Shown in pieces: positions 46,692 through 58,739 of a DNA stretch of 64,000 nt. The notes under the pieces were generated by a model. It ran no database searches. It saw only the letters and a program-made list of their open reading frames with translations, and was not told where the DNA came from. Made by a program: the position numbers and the translations under genes. Source of the DNA: Dryomyza anilis (lineage: Eukaryota; Arthropoda; Insecta; Diptera; Dryomyzidae); the NCBI GenBank assembly GCA_951804985.1, contig OX638133.1:6344501-6408500 (forward strand), written 5' to 3'. Positions within the stretch are counted from its first letter, which is position 1; every line of letters starts with the position of its first letter.

Positions 46692-47167
46692 GTAAGTCTA
46701 TCTGTTTAAAAAAATTTAATATTTATTCAGAAAAAATGTGGATAATGTGAAATGGGTTTTAAATTAGATTTTCAATTTAATTTAATTAATTTGTAATAAA
46801 TATATTTAATAAAACGTTTAAAAAGATTCTTTAATGAACTATTTATTTTATTGAAAGGTACCAAGAAATCAAATCGGAAATATTTACTTATTTGCCGCAA
46901 ACATAAATATACTTGTAGCTAAACATTTGATTGAAATTGAAAAGAGTAGTTTTACTTATCGTAAAACGGAACAAAAAACTAGTAACCGTTAAAATTTCGT
47001 AACGAAAAGTTTAAAGAAATCTTTCAAAATTAAAACTCAAGTAATATTTGACAAAATATCTGCTATTTTTCAAGCGCACTATATTTGAAAATGTATTGTA
47101 TTGCATTAAAATTATCGGTAAACTCAAAAATATTTTTTTATAAACATATAATTACATTGGAAATAAA

Positions 47168-47204
<37 letters not shown>

Positions 47205-47320
47205 GATTATGAAACTATTTGCTATAAAAAAATAAAACATTTGCTACAATTATATTTATGTTTTTATTTATAAATGAATTCGCATAGTTTTTTTCTTAGT
47301 GTATTTACGTTTTTAAAATG
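46692..47320. other. start of Orai intron 1, AT-rich
   Basis: AT-rich, with a pure A run of ~28 at about 47168-47196. The open frame over it is accidental. Confidence 0.5.
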
Positions 47321-47625
47321 AGTACAATGTGGTACTCGTGGTCTCTGCGATTGCTACGGTGCGCGGTAAACGCGCGAATTTAAACCGCCGTCTGTTAAAA
47401 AAACGTGAAACTGGGTCTCTCGCCAAAGTTGGCGCTTGTTGTTGGTGTTAACGCTTGTAGCGTCGTAGCCTTCATCTCAAGATGAACAACGTACATAAAA
47501 CGTTTGTCGTTCGTGTTAAGAACAATTTTTATTTTTGTAATACAATCTACGTCGTCGATACTTGGCTTACAATTTGGAAACTTTTTCGTTTATTGCAGCA
47601 TGACGTCACTTGCAGTATATTTTGT
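47321..47625. promoter_or_regulatory. GC/CpG-rich island in Orai intron 1 with a CRE palindrome
   Basis: Stands out by CpG-rich text (gctacggtgcgcggtaaacg, gtagcgtcgtagccttcatc). A perfect TGACGTCA (CREB/ATF site) is at about 47601-47608. No reading frame of note. A candidate enhancer or additional promoter, by composition only. Confidence 0.3.
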
Positions 47626-47879
47626 TGGCTTAAATATTTACATTAGAAATAAATAAATAAATAAAGAAAAGTTTTTTTTTTAATTTTAATTAGATCAAGA
47701 AAAAGTCATTCGCACATTGCAATTATTCGTATTATTTCTGCTACGTATTTTTGTACAGGGGTAGAATTCTGAACAGAAGTAGAATTCTATATACAATTGT
47801 GGAACCGATTTATTATGTATCTCTCATAAAAGGAGCCATTTAGAGGCGTCATTTGTGCTAATATTGTGATTTTTTTGAA

Positions 47880-48290
47880 AATTCAAAATTGTGTCAGGTC
47901 TTAAAATAATCAATAAACGGAGCGTTTTTTCGAGGTCATAGTTCGCAATTGGTTTTTCGCAATAAAACACGATATTGCGATTTTTTACAGCATTCTAAAT
48001 GATGGTATTCGATTAACGGAATCCCAAGGGGTCAAAGGTCAAAAAAACAAAAACTTTGAAAGCTCTGTAACTTCTAAACGGAGCGTATTTTAGGGGTCAC
48101 AGTTGACAATTGGGTTTTGGCAATAAAACCCGATATTGCGCTTTTTTACAGTTTTATAAATGATGCCGGTCAATTAACGGAATCCCAAGGGGTCAAAGGT
48201 TAAGAAACAAAAACTCTGAAAACTCTGTAACTTCTAAAAGGAGCGTTTTTTAGTGGTCATAGTCGACAATTCGGTTTTGGCAAACGCTAT
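47880..48290. repeat. short tandem array, ~180-bp unit, 2.3 copies, satellite-related
   Basis: Blocks aacggagcgt, aataaaacacgatattgcg, attaacggaatcccaagg and ggtcaaaggt recur with a spacing of about 180 bp. ctgtaacttctaaacggagcgt followed by tagGGGTCA resembles the satellite subunit at 10.2-19.7 kb (tctaaacggagcgtcgtaga, ggggtcaaac). Confidence 0.75.
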
Positions 48291-49385
48291 CTGATTTTAA
48301 GAACTACAAGAAAATTACTTAATTTTTGTAAGTTTTTTTTTTAAGTTTCTTATTAAGGTATTCTCTGTATTTAATAGCTTTCTTTTTTACACTTTTTACG
48401 AAGTTGTTGTTTCATAGTATCTGTGACTTTTTTTAAAAGCTCAAACATTTCAAGAAAAGTTTCTTAATTTTAAGAAGTTTTTTTTTTGCAAATATTTGGT
48501 TTTTAGTAAAAATTATTGCGTTTGTTTCATACATATATTAAGCAAAAAGAAATAAACGCATTAATTTTACAGAATGCGTTGGTGTTTGTTGTCTTGCTTC
48601 GCGACACAGTGAAAGTCATAAAAGAAAGACCTAAATAATTGAGTTCAAATTCATTTTAGAAGGCTACAGAACATGCACGCGAATGCTTTCATTAAACAGT
48701 TATTTATAGGTAGAAAAATACGGCTATATTTAAATATCAAAAAAAAAAAATACTCAAGATAATAATTTTATATATTCATTGTTTTTGTGCGCTTTACAAA
48801 ATAATTGATTTGTAGTACCTACATCTTAATTAAAATAATTAAAAAAACCGCACTCAAATCGACTATGCGAAAACAATAAGAAATGCCGCACAATCAATTG
48901 CATGCTACTGGGGGTAGCTAGCTGTATTTTTCTTTTTACTTTTTAACTAATTAAGCTTGGAAACAAACAAGCAAGCAAAAAAAATTGCTATTCACTGCTA
49001 CGTGCTGTTTTATTTGAATAGCACTTATATCGTAGAGGTAGAAATAAAATTACACAAATGTATTTTTCTTTTTATCAAATAATTAAGTTTTTGGATTAAA
49101 ATTAAAAAAAAATCGAATTGATGAATTTTAAAAGTTATGAAATTCAACAGATTAACATGTTTACATTAATTGATATTAATATTGGCCTCATCGATCAGTA
49201 ATTGTCAACAAAATTTTGTAAACTAATTATATTGCCCAACAAAATTGAAAATTTTATTTAGTGTAAAAGTTGCTGCAATTATTGGATGCATTTATGGTGC
49301 TGATTCCAAAAATGTTGATAGTTTTGTAGAATTGGCTATAGTTTTTAAGATAGAGCCAATTGTCTTATAATATGTCACTTTTTAT
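48291..49385. other. Orai intron 1, AT-rich, nothing recognised
   Basis: No gene or repeat supported. Confidence 0.35.
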
Positions 49386-49604
49386 GTATATATATAAAAC
49401 TCTTGGTCCGTCTGTCTGTCTGTTTGTTCCTCACGTCTTAACCAATTTAACTGAAACTTTGCACCAGGATACTCCGGAGGGTGTCATAGGCTATATATGG
49501 GCGGGATTGGACAAAGGGGCGTGGCACTTCCCATACAACCTAATCTTTTAAAACGACATAACTCAGCACATACACAAGCTAAGAAGATGAAACTAATAAC
49601 TCAA

Positions 49605-49900
49605 ATACAAAAAAAAATATACAAAAGCAAAAACACAAAAACAAAAGCAAAAATCAAACACACAAACTAAAGTAAAAGCACAAAACTTAAGCAATAACTC
49701 AAAAACAAAAGAAAAATAAAAAAGGGTGGAAAAACAAAAGGAAAAATACAACAAAAAAAAAACGAACAACAAAAAACACAATAACAAAAACACAAAAATA
49801 AAAGCAAAAACACAAAACAAAAGCAAATACACAAAAGCAAAACATAAATGCAAAAAACACAAAAGAAAAATACAAAAGCAAAACACAAAAACAAAATCAA
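49605..49900. repeat. A-rich simple repeat (ACAAAA/GCAAAA)
   Basis: Irregular repeats of caaaaacacaaaa and caaaagcaaa inside the Helentron-like element. The long frames on both strands here are by-products of composition. Confidence 0.8.
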
Positions 49901-50475
49901 CCACACTAAAATTAACTACACTAAAATTCACCACACTAAAATTCACCACAGTCAAATTCACCACAATAAAATTCACCACAATAAAATTCACCACAATAAA
50001 ATTCACCACACTCAAATTTACTACACTAAATCTCACCACATCACCACCAATTATAATAATAATAGTTTGTCACTACAGTCCTATAAGAACTTAGGCCGAG
50101 CTCTCTCACCATTTTGAGCTGTGCATGTTATATTTGTACTCAGAGTGGTGGGACCTACAGTTTATTGCCGAATCCGAACGGCGGGTGAGAACTTTTTCAT
50201 AGGCAATGTTTTAATCTCGTAGGTTTGCCATTTACTGCCGAGAGGTAGCGCGGTATAGAAAAATGTTTCTATGAAAAGATGTTGTTAGCCCCAGTCCATG
50301 CTTGAACCGGGGACCTTTCGGCTCGCAGTCCAACGCACTAACCACTGAGCTACCGCGGCTACCACCCCTCAATTCACCACACTATAATTCACCACACTAA
50401 AACTAACCACACTAAATTTCATCACACTCAAATTCACCACACTAAAATTCACCACACCAAAGTTCACCAAACTAC
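49901..50475. repeat. 15-bp minisatellite CACCACACTAAAATT, interrupted by a SINE
   Basis: About ten units at 49901-50050 and about seven at 50363-50475, with variants (caccacaataaaatt, caccacactcaaatt). The SINE at 50049-50362 sits between the two halves. Confidence 0.9.
50049..50362 (-). mobile_element. tRNA-derived SINE inserted in the minisatellite
   Basis: Tail (TAATAATAA) at the left, tRNA-like head ending ctgagctaccgcggctac at the right. Both promoter boxes are present (box B complement ggcttgaacc is changed to tgcttgaacc). ACCACC flanks both sides and may be a short target duplication, hard to judge within the repeat. Confidence 0.92.
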
Positions 50476-50713
50476 TGGAAAAAAACTCTACTGGGAAGAA
50501 TACTACGGGGAAGCACAGTCTGAGAAAGAATTGTCTATGAGAAAAGTTGTTTTAGCGGAAGACTAGTTTTGTTTTGGTTACTACATTTATAAAACCAATA
50601 AAAAAAACGTCCACAGGAAAGCACGAGTCCCTGATATAAATAATATTTTTTTTTATATTAATAAAATTGCTTTCACAAAATCTTTGCACGCGTCGTGCAC
50701 GGGTCCTGCTAGT

Positions 50714-52037
50714 TTTTTATATTCCAAGAGAAATTATTCTTTCGGCATTACACAGAGAAATTCTTGCACTACAATACAAACATTTTATTATAGGCGAGTT
50801 TTGTCAAATTGCCTTTAGTTTTTGAGATATCGCCCATTTTTTTTTTAATTTTCTTATATTTTGCACTTTTTTATTGTTAATATTCGAAGAAAAGAATGTA
50901 ATGAAATTACTTTATCAGTAGTAGGCAAAGAAATCATTGAACAACAATACACAAATCTGATTACAAACGAAAAAAAAAATTAAATGATCTAAATATAGAC
51001 GAAAGACGAAATATAAATTTTTTTAAATGAAAAATAAAATTATTGTTAGCTTTAGAAGCTCCCGTGAAGTTATTAAAAATGAATTTTTAAATGTCTGTTT
51101 TTTTTCTATTTTTGATTTCGTACATATATTGATAAGATATTATTTAATCAACAAATAATCTGATCATTTTCCTTAATAAGATATTTACTTTTCCTACTAT
51201 AATTAAATTTCTACAACACAAATTTATCACCAGTTAAATTTAACAACTAAAATACATATAAAATTTCTAAATAAAACCTCTTGATAAATACAATTTTTGT
51301 TTTTTCTTGATTGTGCAATATCAAAAAATTCTCTTAGGAATTATGCTCTTTCATTTTCAGCTTCTCTTAATTCTTTTACTCTCATGTTATGCTCTTTAAC
51401 TTGTACAATCTCTATTTCATTTTATCAGCTATATCTGTCAAAAATAAATAAATTTGTCAAAGCTATGCGATTTGTGCTGCTATTAAATGCATTATTTCTG
51501 TGTACAACACTCTCGTCGCCGCAAAAATTAAACATATATATAGAAAACATTTACAACAAAAAAAGTCTATAAAAATCTCTGGAATGTCTCTTCGTCATTC
51601 GTGAGCAATCTCTCCGTAAATAATATTGCTGAATATAGATGATCGATGCTGACATAAAATGTACGCTACACTACTAGGGTTTCATAAATTGTAGTTCTGA
51701 AAACAAAATTACCTGATAAACATATGGTTAATATGCCTATATTTTAAAGTATATTTTTTTCATACCAATTTTTTTAAATTTAATCTAATAATTCGTGAAA
51801 TCAAAAATATACCATGTCTAGAAACACTATTTTTGTATTAAAATACTAAGCTTAGTCTGTGTATAAAATATAAATTCGAAATAGATTCAGAAAATCTCAA
51901 TTTTTCAATAGAAACAATTCAAAATGAATCGTGTAAAAAGTTTTAATTTTAAAATGTAAAAGTCGAAAGAACATTTTCTTAATTATATATCGTATGAACG
52001 GCATTATCTGTCCTCGCGTTTCTTTGGTCCGAACTTT
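50714..52037. other. Orai intron 1, AT-rich, nothing recognised
   Basis: Open frames at 51297-51572 and elsewhere lack recognisable domains. No repeat placed. Confidence 0.35.
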
Positions 52038-52226
52038 AATATAATAATAGTTTGGCACTACAGTTCTATAAAAACTTAGGCCGAGCTCTCTCACCATTTT
52101 GAGCTGTGAGTGTTATATTTGTACTCAAAGTGCTGGGACCTACAGTTTATTGCCGAATCCGAACGGCGGGTGAGAGCTTTTCATAGGCAATGTTTTTACT
52201 CTCGGAGGTTTGCCATTTACTGCCGA
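52038..52226 (-). mobile_element. tRNA-derived SINE, truncated before the tRNA head
   Basis: Tail and body as in the full copies (gtttggcactacag, gcggcgggtgagagc missing nothing in between) up to tgccatttactgccga, where similarity stops. The promoter is absent. Confidence 0.8.
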
Positions 52227-52729
52227 ACTTTGCATGTCTTTTATTGTTCATTCACTTGTGTAGCGGTGAATCGAATACCACAACAGTCACACGTCTTCTG
52301 CTGAATTTAATTCATGCCTTTTGCAAATTCAATATCAAACACATGCGAATACAACAATACGGCATCGAAGCTCGCGATCGACATGCAACAAACTAAATTT
52401 GTGTGTGTTGTTGAAAAACAAGACATTTTTTTTTTTGGGAATGTATGGCACTGGGCACCTCTGCTTTAGACCTAACACTGAACTGTTCTTCAATTGGAGA
52501 ATCGAATTAGGTTGAAAATTCTCCAATTGCAGTACAGTTCAGTGATGAAACTAAAGATCCGTATCAGGTGTACATTTAGTCCTACCTAGGACAACGAAGT
52601 GTTAAAGTTGCCGGTTGTTTTATATAAAAATGCAGTTGTTTTATATAAAATAAAAACAGAACTGAAGTGTGTGAATTTAAAAACGTCACGAATTCAGCGG
52701 ATTCACAAACCATATTCAATTGAGGAGAG

Positions 52730-53990
52730 TTGCTATACTAGACTATTGATTATTTAACTAACCACTGTGGCCAAGATTCTAGGGGTAAACGGATCAAGCA
52801 TAGTTCGTTGAAAAGGTCCTTTCATTACCATCCAACGATGTAAACCACTAAATTCCCAGCGTTTTAAGATTATACGAATATTAGTTCCTTTTTTTTATAA
52901 TTTAAATTTGAGCCGGAACAAATTTTCTACGCAAAACAAAAACAAATGTGAGCTAGATAAATTTGTGGTGTAGCTAGCTATAATAATAATAATAGTTCGG
53001 CGCTACAGTCCTGTATAGAACTTTGGTCGGCTCTCTCACCATTTGAGTTGTGCGTGTTATATTTGTACTCAAATTGGTGGGACCTACAGTTTATTGCCGA
53101 ATCCGAACGGCGGGTGAGAGCTTTTCATAGGCAATGTTTTACTCTCGTAGGTTTGCCATTTACTGCCGAGAGGTAGCGCGGTATAGAAAAATGTTTCTAT
53201 GAAAAGATGTTGTTAGCCCCAGTCCAGGCTTGACCTTTCGGCTCGCAGTCCAACGCACTAACCACTGAGCTACCGCGCGGTGTAGCTATCCAGCTCAATG
53301 TAAAACTTCAAACCACTTCTGTCACTTCAAATGTGTTTAGTCAGTACACATAAAAGTGGTGAATGATGCTGACAACACTTTTCAATATAAACGACAGAGA
53401 CAGATGTCATATAGTAGCAAAGACATAAACCTTGAATGATTGATTTTGTATCTTGCCGCTAGGAAAGGTTTGTGTATCATATCATTTGAACACATCGTTT
53501 TTTTTCAAAACTACTTTGATCTGGATGGAGCACAAAAAAATATGAAAAAAACGCAGCTATTTACTCTAAAGTATATATTATAAGGTACCACAAAAATGTT
53601 TTTTAAGTGACTGCTGTAACCAATATACTGTGGGTGCTCGAACCAAACATTTTTCTTTGGAAAGGTACTCTCATTATCTATGCAAATATGTTAATTACTA
53701 AATACCTATGTCTTTAAATTTTCATCTTTAATAGTAATTTACATTTTCGAATACGTATTTCAATACAAAAAGTAATATTATCTCTGTCACCAAGCTCCAC
53801 CGATGCCAATAGCTCAGGGATTCCAGATTATACGAAATTTGACTCTTACAGTTTGTGTAGTACAAGCTACCGAAAAAATTATGTATTTAGTTGAGCGCTG
53901 TGACCAAGATTCTGGGAGTACACGAATCAAACATAGTTCCTTGGAATGGTTTGAGTGTTTGCTAAATACGCGACGTATTCAACTTTCCAA
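52730..53990. repeat. three diverged copies of an unknown ~110-bp repeat
   Basis: ccactgtggccaagattcta (about 52760), actgctgtaaccaatatact (about 53608) and gcgctgtgaccaagattctg (about 53895) start blocks that all continue with a gaaccaa/gatcaa core, a catagttc or catttttc block and ttggaaaggt. A SINE lies between copies 1 and 2. I do not know the element. Confidence 0.5.
52977..53278 (-). mobile_element. tRNA-derived SINE with box B deleted, 10-bp target duplication
   Basis: GGTGTAGCTA flanks both ends (52967-52976 and 53279-53288). The body is complete, but ~10 bp covering the box B complement (aaccggggac) are missing between aggcttg and ctttcggc, so RNA polymerase III transcription should fail. 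Confidence 0.92.
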
Positions 53991-56699
53991 CCTTGCAGAA
54001 CTTAGACAAATAAATATAATTTTACTCCGTAGCGTTCATATCGCAAAAAAACAGCATTCACATCTCACAGAAAAAAATATTGATATTAATAGCAAACAAA
54101 ATCGTATGCCAATTAAAAATATGAATGTATTTACTAATTAATTAATTGTATTTACACATTTTTTAATTAAAATATTAATAGGAATAAATTTAATATAATT
54201 TCAATACAACTAAATCTTTAATAGTATTAACTACTTTTATTTGTTACTTTTGATTTATTCATTTTGCAACACTGTTTTTTTCTTCTGGATTTCATTTTGT
54301 TTTTTGTTTGTGCGTCGACGGCGTCGTTCAGTTTCTTCTAACATTATTTTCTTCTACGTTGCTATTTTAAAACAGGATATTGCATTATTTAGTGTATGTT
54401 ATTTTATAAAGCATTAAATGGCTCAATTTATTTTTGTTGTCAAGAATTTGAACAAACTGCTTATGATTCTCATTTTGTTGCATATTGAATCATTAAAAAG
54501 CGAATATCAAATTTTATGTTTGACTCAATTAATTGGCCCACCTGTAGAAGTTGTGAAAACTGACTTCGGTAAAACATTCGTTAGGTTGAAATAATTTTAC
54601 AAAGCATATCAAACAGTATAAATACTTATTTAATATTTATTTTATGTTATATATTGAATTAAATTATTTTTATTTTCATATGTTTCTATTCGACAAATAT
54701 TGAATTTAATTTAACAAAATATTTAATTGATCCAAATTCTATCGAATGAAACTTTTAATTGATGTTACTAATTAATTAATTAATGATTTAAAAATTCCCA
54801 ATAAAAAATATAATATATATAACAACTTTAATATCAATATGACAAACAAATTAATTAAAGTTTCTCCAATTAACATATTCTCATTATTACGAATATGGAA
54901 TTGCTTAGCAGTTACATCGGCTGAGTTTCAATTAAATATTAATTGGATTGATTAACATTTTAGTTATATTTACACACTTTTATTTCTGTGTGTATGCCAA
55001 ATCCACATTGCTAAATTCCAATTTTATGATTGCTTACAGAACTCCAATATGACATATTTTCTATTTTATGCGTAAATCAGTGAAACATATTCTCCAAAGA
55101 ATTTGAAAATCGCTTATATGATAAATTTACGGATTTATTTTCAAACCATACAAAGAGCTAACTAAATTTAGTATGTAATGCATTTTTTCTTGATCAATAT
55201 CAACTTATAGAATAAACACCAACATTGCATTGAGTAGGGCAACATGACTCTTCAATGAACTGTCTTTCTCTCTCTTTCATTTATTCTCTGAACAATTTTT
55301 GAAATATATTCGTATAGAGCAAGACACTTAAGAATTTTTTTGATAGTATTGCCGGGCTCCGGCGTTTTTATCAGCACAATTTTTGAATATATTTTTGTTT
55401 TGTTTTTTGTATTCGGAGCGCGGAATTTTTGTAGAATTTAATGAGCCGCTACAAAATAAAAAATAAATTAAAAATTTAGTTAATTTCAAGCACGTTGCGT
55501 GTCACGTCTAATCTTAACGTTATTCTTTTTTTTTGTATTTTAAAGTTAATTTAAATAAAACTTATCAATCAACACAAAGTTTTAAAACGTAGACAACCGT
55601 CGTATAAATAAATAAAATTATAATTAAATGTGTGGCTGCTGCTTTAAGTGCACATGTAATATACAATTTGCAAAATAAAAACATACGTTTGTGAATCATG
55701 ATTATTAATAAATAATGAATTAAATAAATAGTGATTGTGAGAATTATACAAAGAAACATTTGAGACAATACATATTTGTTGTTTATTTGTATAAAATAAA
55801 ATTGCGGTTTTTTTGTTTTGTGATCGAAACATAAAAATCATATGTTGCTGTTAATGACCTACTTTGGTTTCTGGATAATTAGTGCATTCCGATAAGATAG
55901 TGTTTTATTTTGTATATACCCTTTTGTTGTTCGGTTTCAAAATTTTATACCAAAATAATCAAAATAAGATTTATAATAAATAAATGATCTATTCATACTT
56001 ATTTCTTATTCAGATCCCTTAGCAAAACAGAATGCAGTATTCCCTAAGTAGTATAGTTATTCTACTCTAACGATGTGATGCTCAAATAATTATTTAACCC
56101 TCCGAATTGTAAATATACCTAACCCTAATCAAAGCGTTAAGCATATCTACCTAATATTTAAATACTTTTAGAATTTTATTTAAATGAAATTTAATCTTTT
56201 TATAAAATAATAATTTAATTGTATTATTTTTGTATTCTTTGAATGTAGTAGCTATACATTATCTAATGGGTTTTCCAAAAAAAATATTCTAGCTTGTTAT
56301 AGCAGTTCACTTTTTAACCTTAACCTCTACAGTTCGTCTCGTTTGAGTGGTTTATCACTTTCGATTTTTCGTGCACCGGCATGAGCTATAAAACTAATTA
56401 AACATTAAATACTACTCAAATTGTATGTATTTAAAATATACTCTTTATATATAGGTACATTTTATTGACATCATCATTTAATTAAGAATTAGTTTCATAT
56501 CAAAAAAAAAAAAAAAAGAAATATAGGCTATTTTTTTCCAAAAATTAGGCATATCACAACCCAGCAAGCCAAATGGTCAGTTAAAAAACATTTTTTATGT
56601 TATTTATGCTTAAATTAATATGGTTCGCGTCTTTGCTAAATTCGCACTCTTTCACGCTCTTCGTATTCTGATCAGCGACACATGTAACATTACAAATTT
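53991..56699. other. Orai intron 1, AT-rich, nothing firm
   Basis: A small GC hairpin gccgggctccggc lies at about 55350. The frame at 53803-54141 overlaps the repeat above and is not a gene. No exon with good borders was found. Confidence 0.35.
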
Positions 56700-57345
56700 C
56701 CACTAGGACTGATCTTGTTTATGTCAGGTAAGGATGCCTTATCGTATTCGGAACAGGAACAAATGTTAAATAAGGATTAACTTATTTCCACTCGGGAGGT
56801 TTTTTCATGAAGAATGGAGCAGTTTGTCTTGCGTAGATTTGAAATTAGGCGTACCCTAGCCGAAACTGATCATGATTATTTCAGTTCCCGAGTGGAAATT
56901 GGTTAAGGTTAGCCTTATTTCGCATCCACCAAAGGCCACGTGAAATGATACTGATCAGGGTCGACTGTATCATACTGATCAAGAAGCAGGATCAGGCAAC
57001 CTGATCAGAATAGAAACTTCGAAAAGCGTCACGTTTTGAATCAGCCACTGATGAAAACCCCTGATCATGGCCTTATTTGAAATCTGGCTGCCTGATCAGA
57101 CAATGGTCGCATCCTGAACTAAATTTCCACTCGGGATGGCCTATGACATAATTCCCTTAACTTATTCTGATCAGGCACGATTGTGAAATACTGATTATTA
57201 TTATGTCAGCTAAGGATGCCTTATCGTATTCTTATCAGTGATGGATGTGAAATACAAATTTCTACTCGAGCTGATAGTGATTATGTCAGGTGGTCTATTA
57301 TCGTGATGCATTATCTCATTTTGATCAGTGGTGTATGTGACAAAT
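56700..57345. mobile_element. cluster of CCCGAGTGGAAATT-ended elements, CTGATCAG-rich
   Basis: The clearest unit is 56893-57134: left cccgagtggaaattggtta, right gaactaaatttccactcggg, ~242 bp, with five or more TGATCAG motifs between. ttatttccactcgggagg at about 56790 marks the end of a neighbouring copy, and ttctactcgagctgat near 57268 a diverged one. Confidence 0.65.
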
Positions 57346-57700
57346 TGCAAATCCCTCGTAAAATATATCTGATTTCTCCCGTCGTTTGAAAAAATGAATA
57401 TAGTGTTTTAACTAAAGGAGTATCATTTCCGACACGATCTTAAAACTTTTTCTTCTTTTGATTTTTCATCTCTTTGAGTTTTTTGCAAGATAGGTTATGT
57501 CTAAAATCCAAAGACATCGACAATAACATTGAAATATTTGGCGTGACATGAAAAATGTAAACGATTTATAATTGAATTTTTTTATCCTAATAACATTTAT
57601 TGAGTGTGTCATGCGTTTCTTTTTTTTCTTAGTTTGATCGGGTGTAAAAAAGCCAATTAACTGAGGTCTAAAAGTCAACTACTTAGAGTTATTGATGTTG
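57346..57700. other. Orai intron 1, AT-rich, nothing recognised
   Basis: No gene or repeat supported. Confidence 0.3.
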
Positions 57701-58400
57701 TGTTGTCTAGAGACACGAGACGATGCAGCTAATAGTGCTGTTATTATGCAAAGATCGGTGAGAATTTGTTGTCGATCCCATTGACACCCATTGTGTTACC
57801 GCACACCACCTACCCACTCACCCTCCCGTGCGCATAACTCAATTGATATAAAAACACAAAAATTATATTCTTTTCCCGATCGTTATAAATATATATAGCT
57901 GTTGTTATTGTTGTTGTAGCGACTATTGCTCTTTTTCCCAGCATTGTTGTTATTGTCGTTTGAACTTCAAATTCAATTTAATGGCAAATGATCTTCTGAT
58001 CGATTTGTTAAATTTTGTATGTAAAAAAAAAGTATTGTTGTATTTGTTGCTTCCTCTTCTTTTAGCGCTATTAATGTATTGTAGTTGTTGTAATTTTATG
58101 TGTTGTTATTATTATTATTGTTGTTGTAATTTATTTGAAACTTGCTGAAAATGCTGATCGCGCACACCCAACGTCGATCAGTTGTTAGCGCGATGCTCGA
58201 CCGTGTTGTCGCCATTACTGACTCGGAACGTGTACGGTGGTTTTTCACTCGAACCTTTCATTCATTCATAAAATTTTCAATACTGTTTGTATTACAAAAT
58301 ACTAGCATACAAAAAGCTTGCAGTGAAAAACGGAAGGAAATTGCAAATTATTTAAGAGAAACGACTACAAAAAAAATTTAAATAAATAAAATAAAATCTT
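57701..58400 (+). promoter_or_regulatory. GC-richer, promoter-like stretch in Orai intron 1
   Basis: gtgttaccgcacaccacctacc and gatcgcgcacacccaacgtcg stand out from AT-rich flanks. A TATA-like ttataaatatatatag is at about 57885, and cgatcagttgttagcgcgatg near 58174 is initiator-like. A GTT/TTG triplet run (gttgttattgttgttgta) lies between. It may be an extra Orai start region; not proven. Confidence 0.25.
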
Positions 58401-58739
58401 CGTCATTGTGGTGATTTTGTTATGAAAAAATACAATGAATAAATGCTAAATTTTTGTTATTTTGTAAACAATAATGAGAAGAATTTGCAAATATAATCTA
58501 AAAATGAAAACAAGTGTTTGGTATTTTTTTTTTATAACTCAACTTTAAAGTGAATGGACTTTTTGATTTTGTGCTAATAAATGCAGTTTTCTAAAATATG
58601 ATATTTGTAATCAGAGCTAATATAAACGAAAATAACGTAAAATTATTTTTCAACCTTTTAAGGAAAATGTGTACTTAATAGAGGGAAAATTTTCACATTA
58701 TAAAGAATCTTTTCCTTTATGTAAGGACATTTTTCTTAT

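Larger units (their letters stand above)
49386..50713 (+). mobile_element. Helitron/Helentron-like non-autonomous element
   Basis: The left part (tataaaactcttggtccg, then GTCT repeats and aactgaaactttgcaccagg) and a tandem-repeat core are arranged as in fly DINE/INE-1-type Helentrons. The right end has a 6-bp-stem hairpin (TGCACG / CGTGCA, 50685-50699) and ends GGGTCCTGCTAGT, the hairpin-plus-CTAG terminus of this class. No Rep/helicase gene is present, so it depends on another element. A SINE splits the core. The exact left border is uncertain. Confidence 0.65.

Noticed and set aside
49593..50117. Long overlapping frames with TTLKF or KTQNK repeats
   Set aside because: Produced by a 15-bp minisatellite and an A-rich simple repeat whose unit lengths keep frames open on both strands; no domain.
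53803..54141. 112-codon frame as a small gene
   Set aside because: It overlaps the unknown diverged repeat and has no recognisable domain or splice context.
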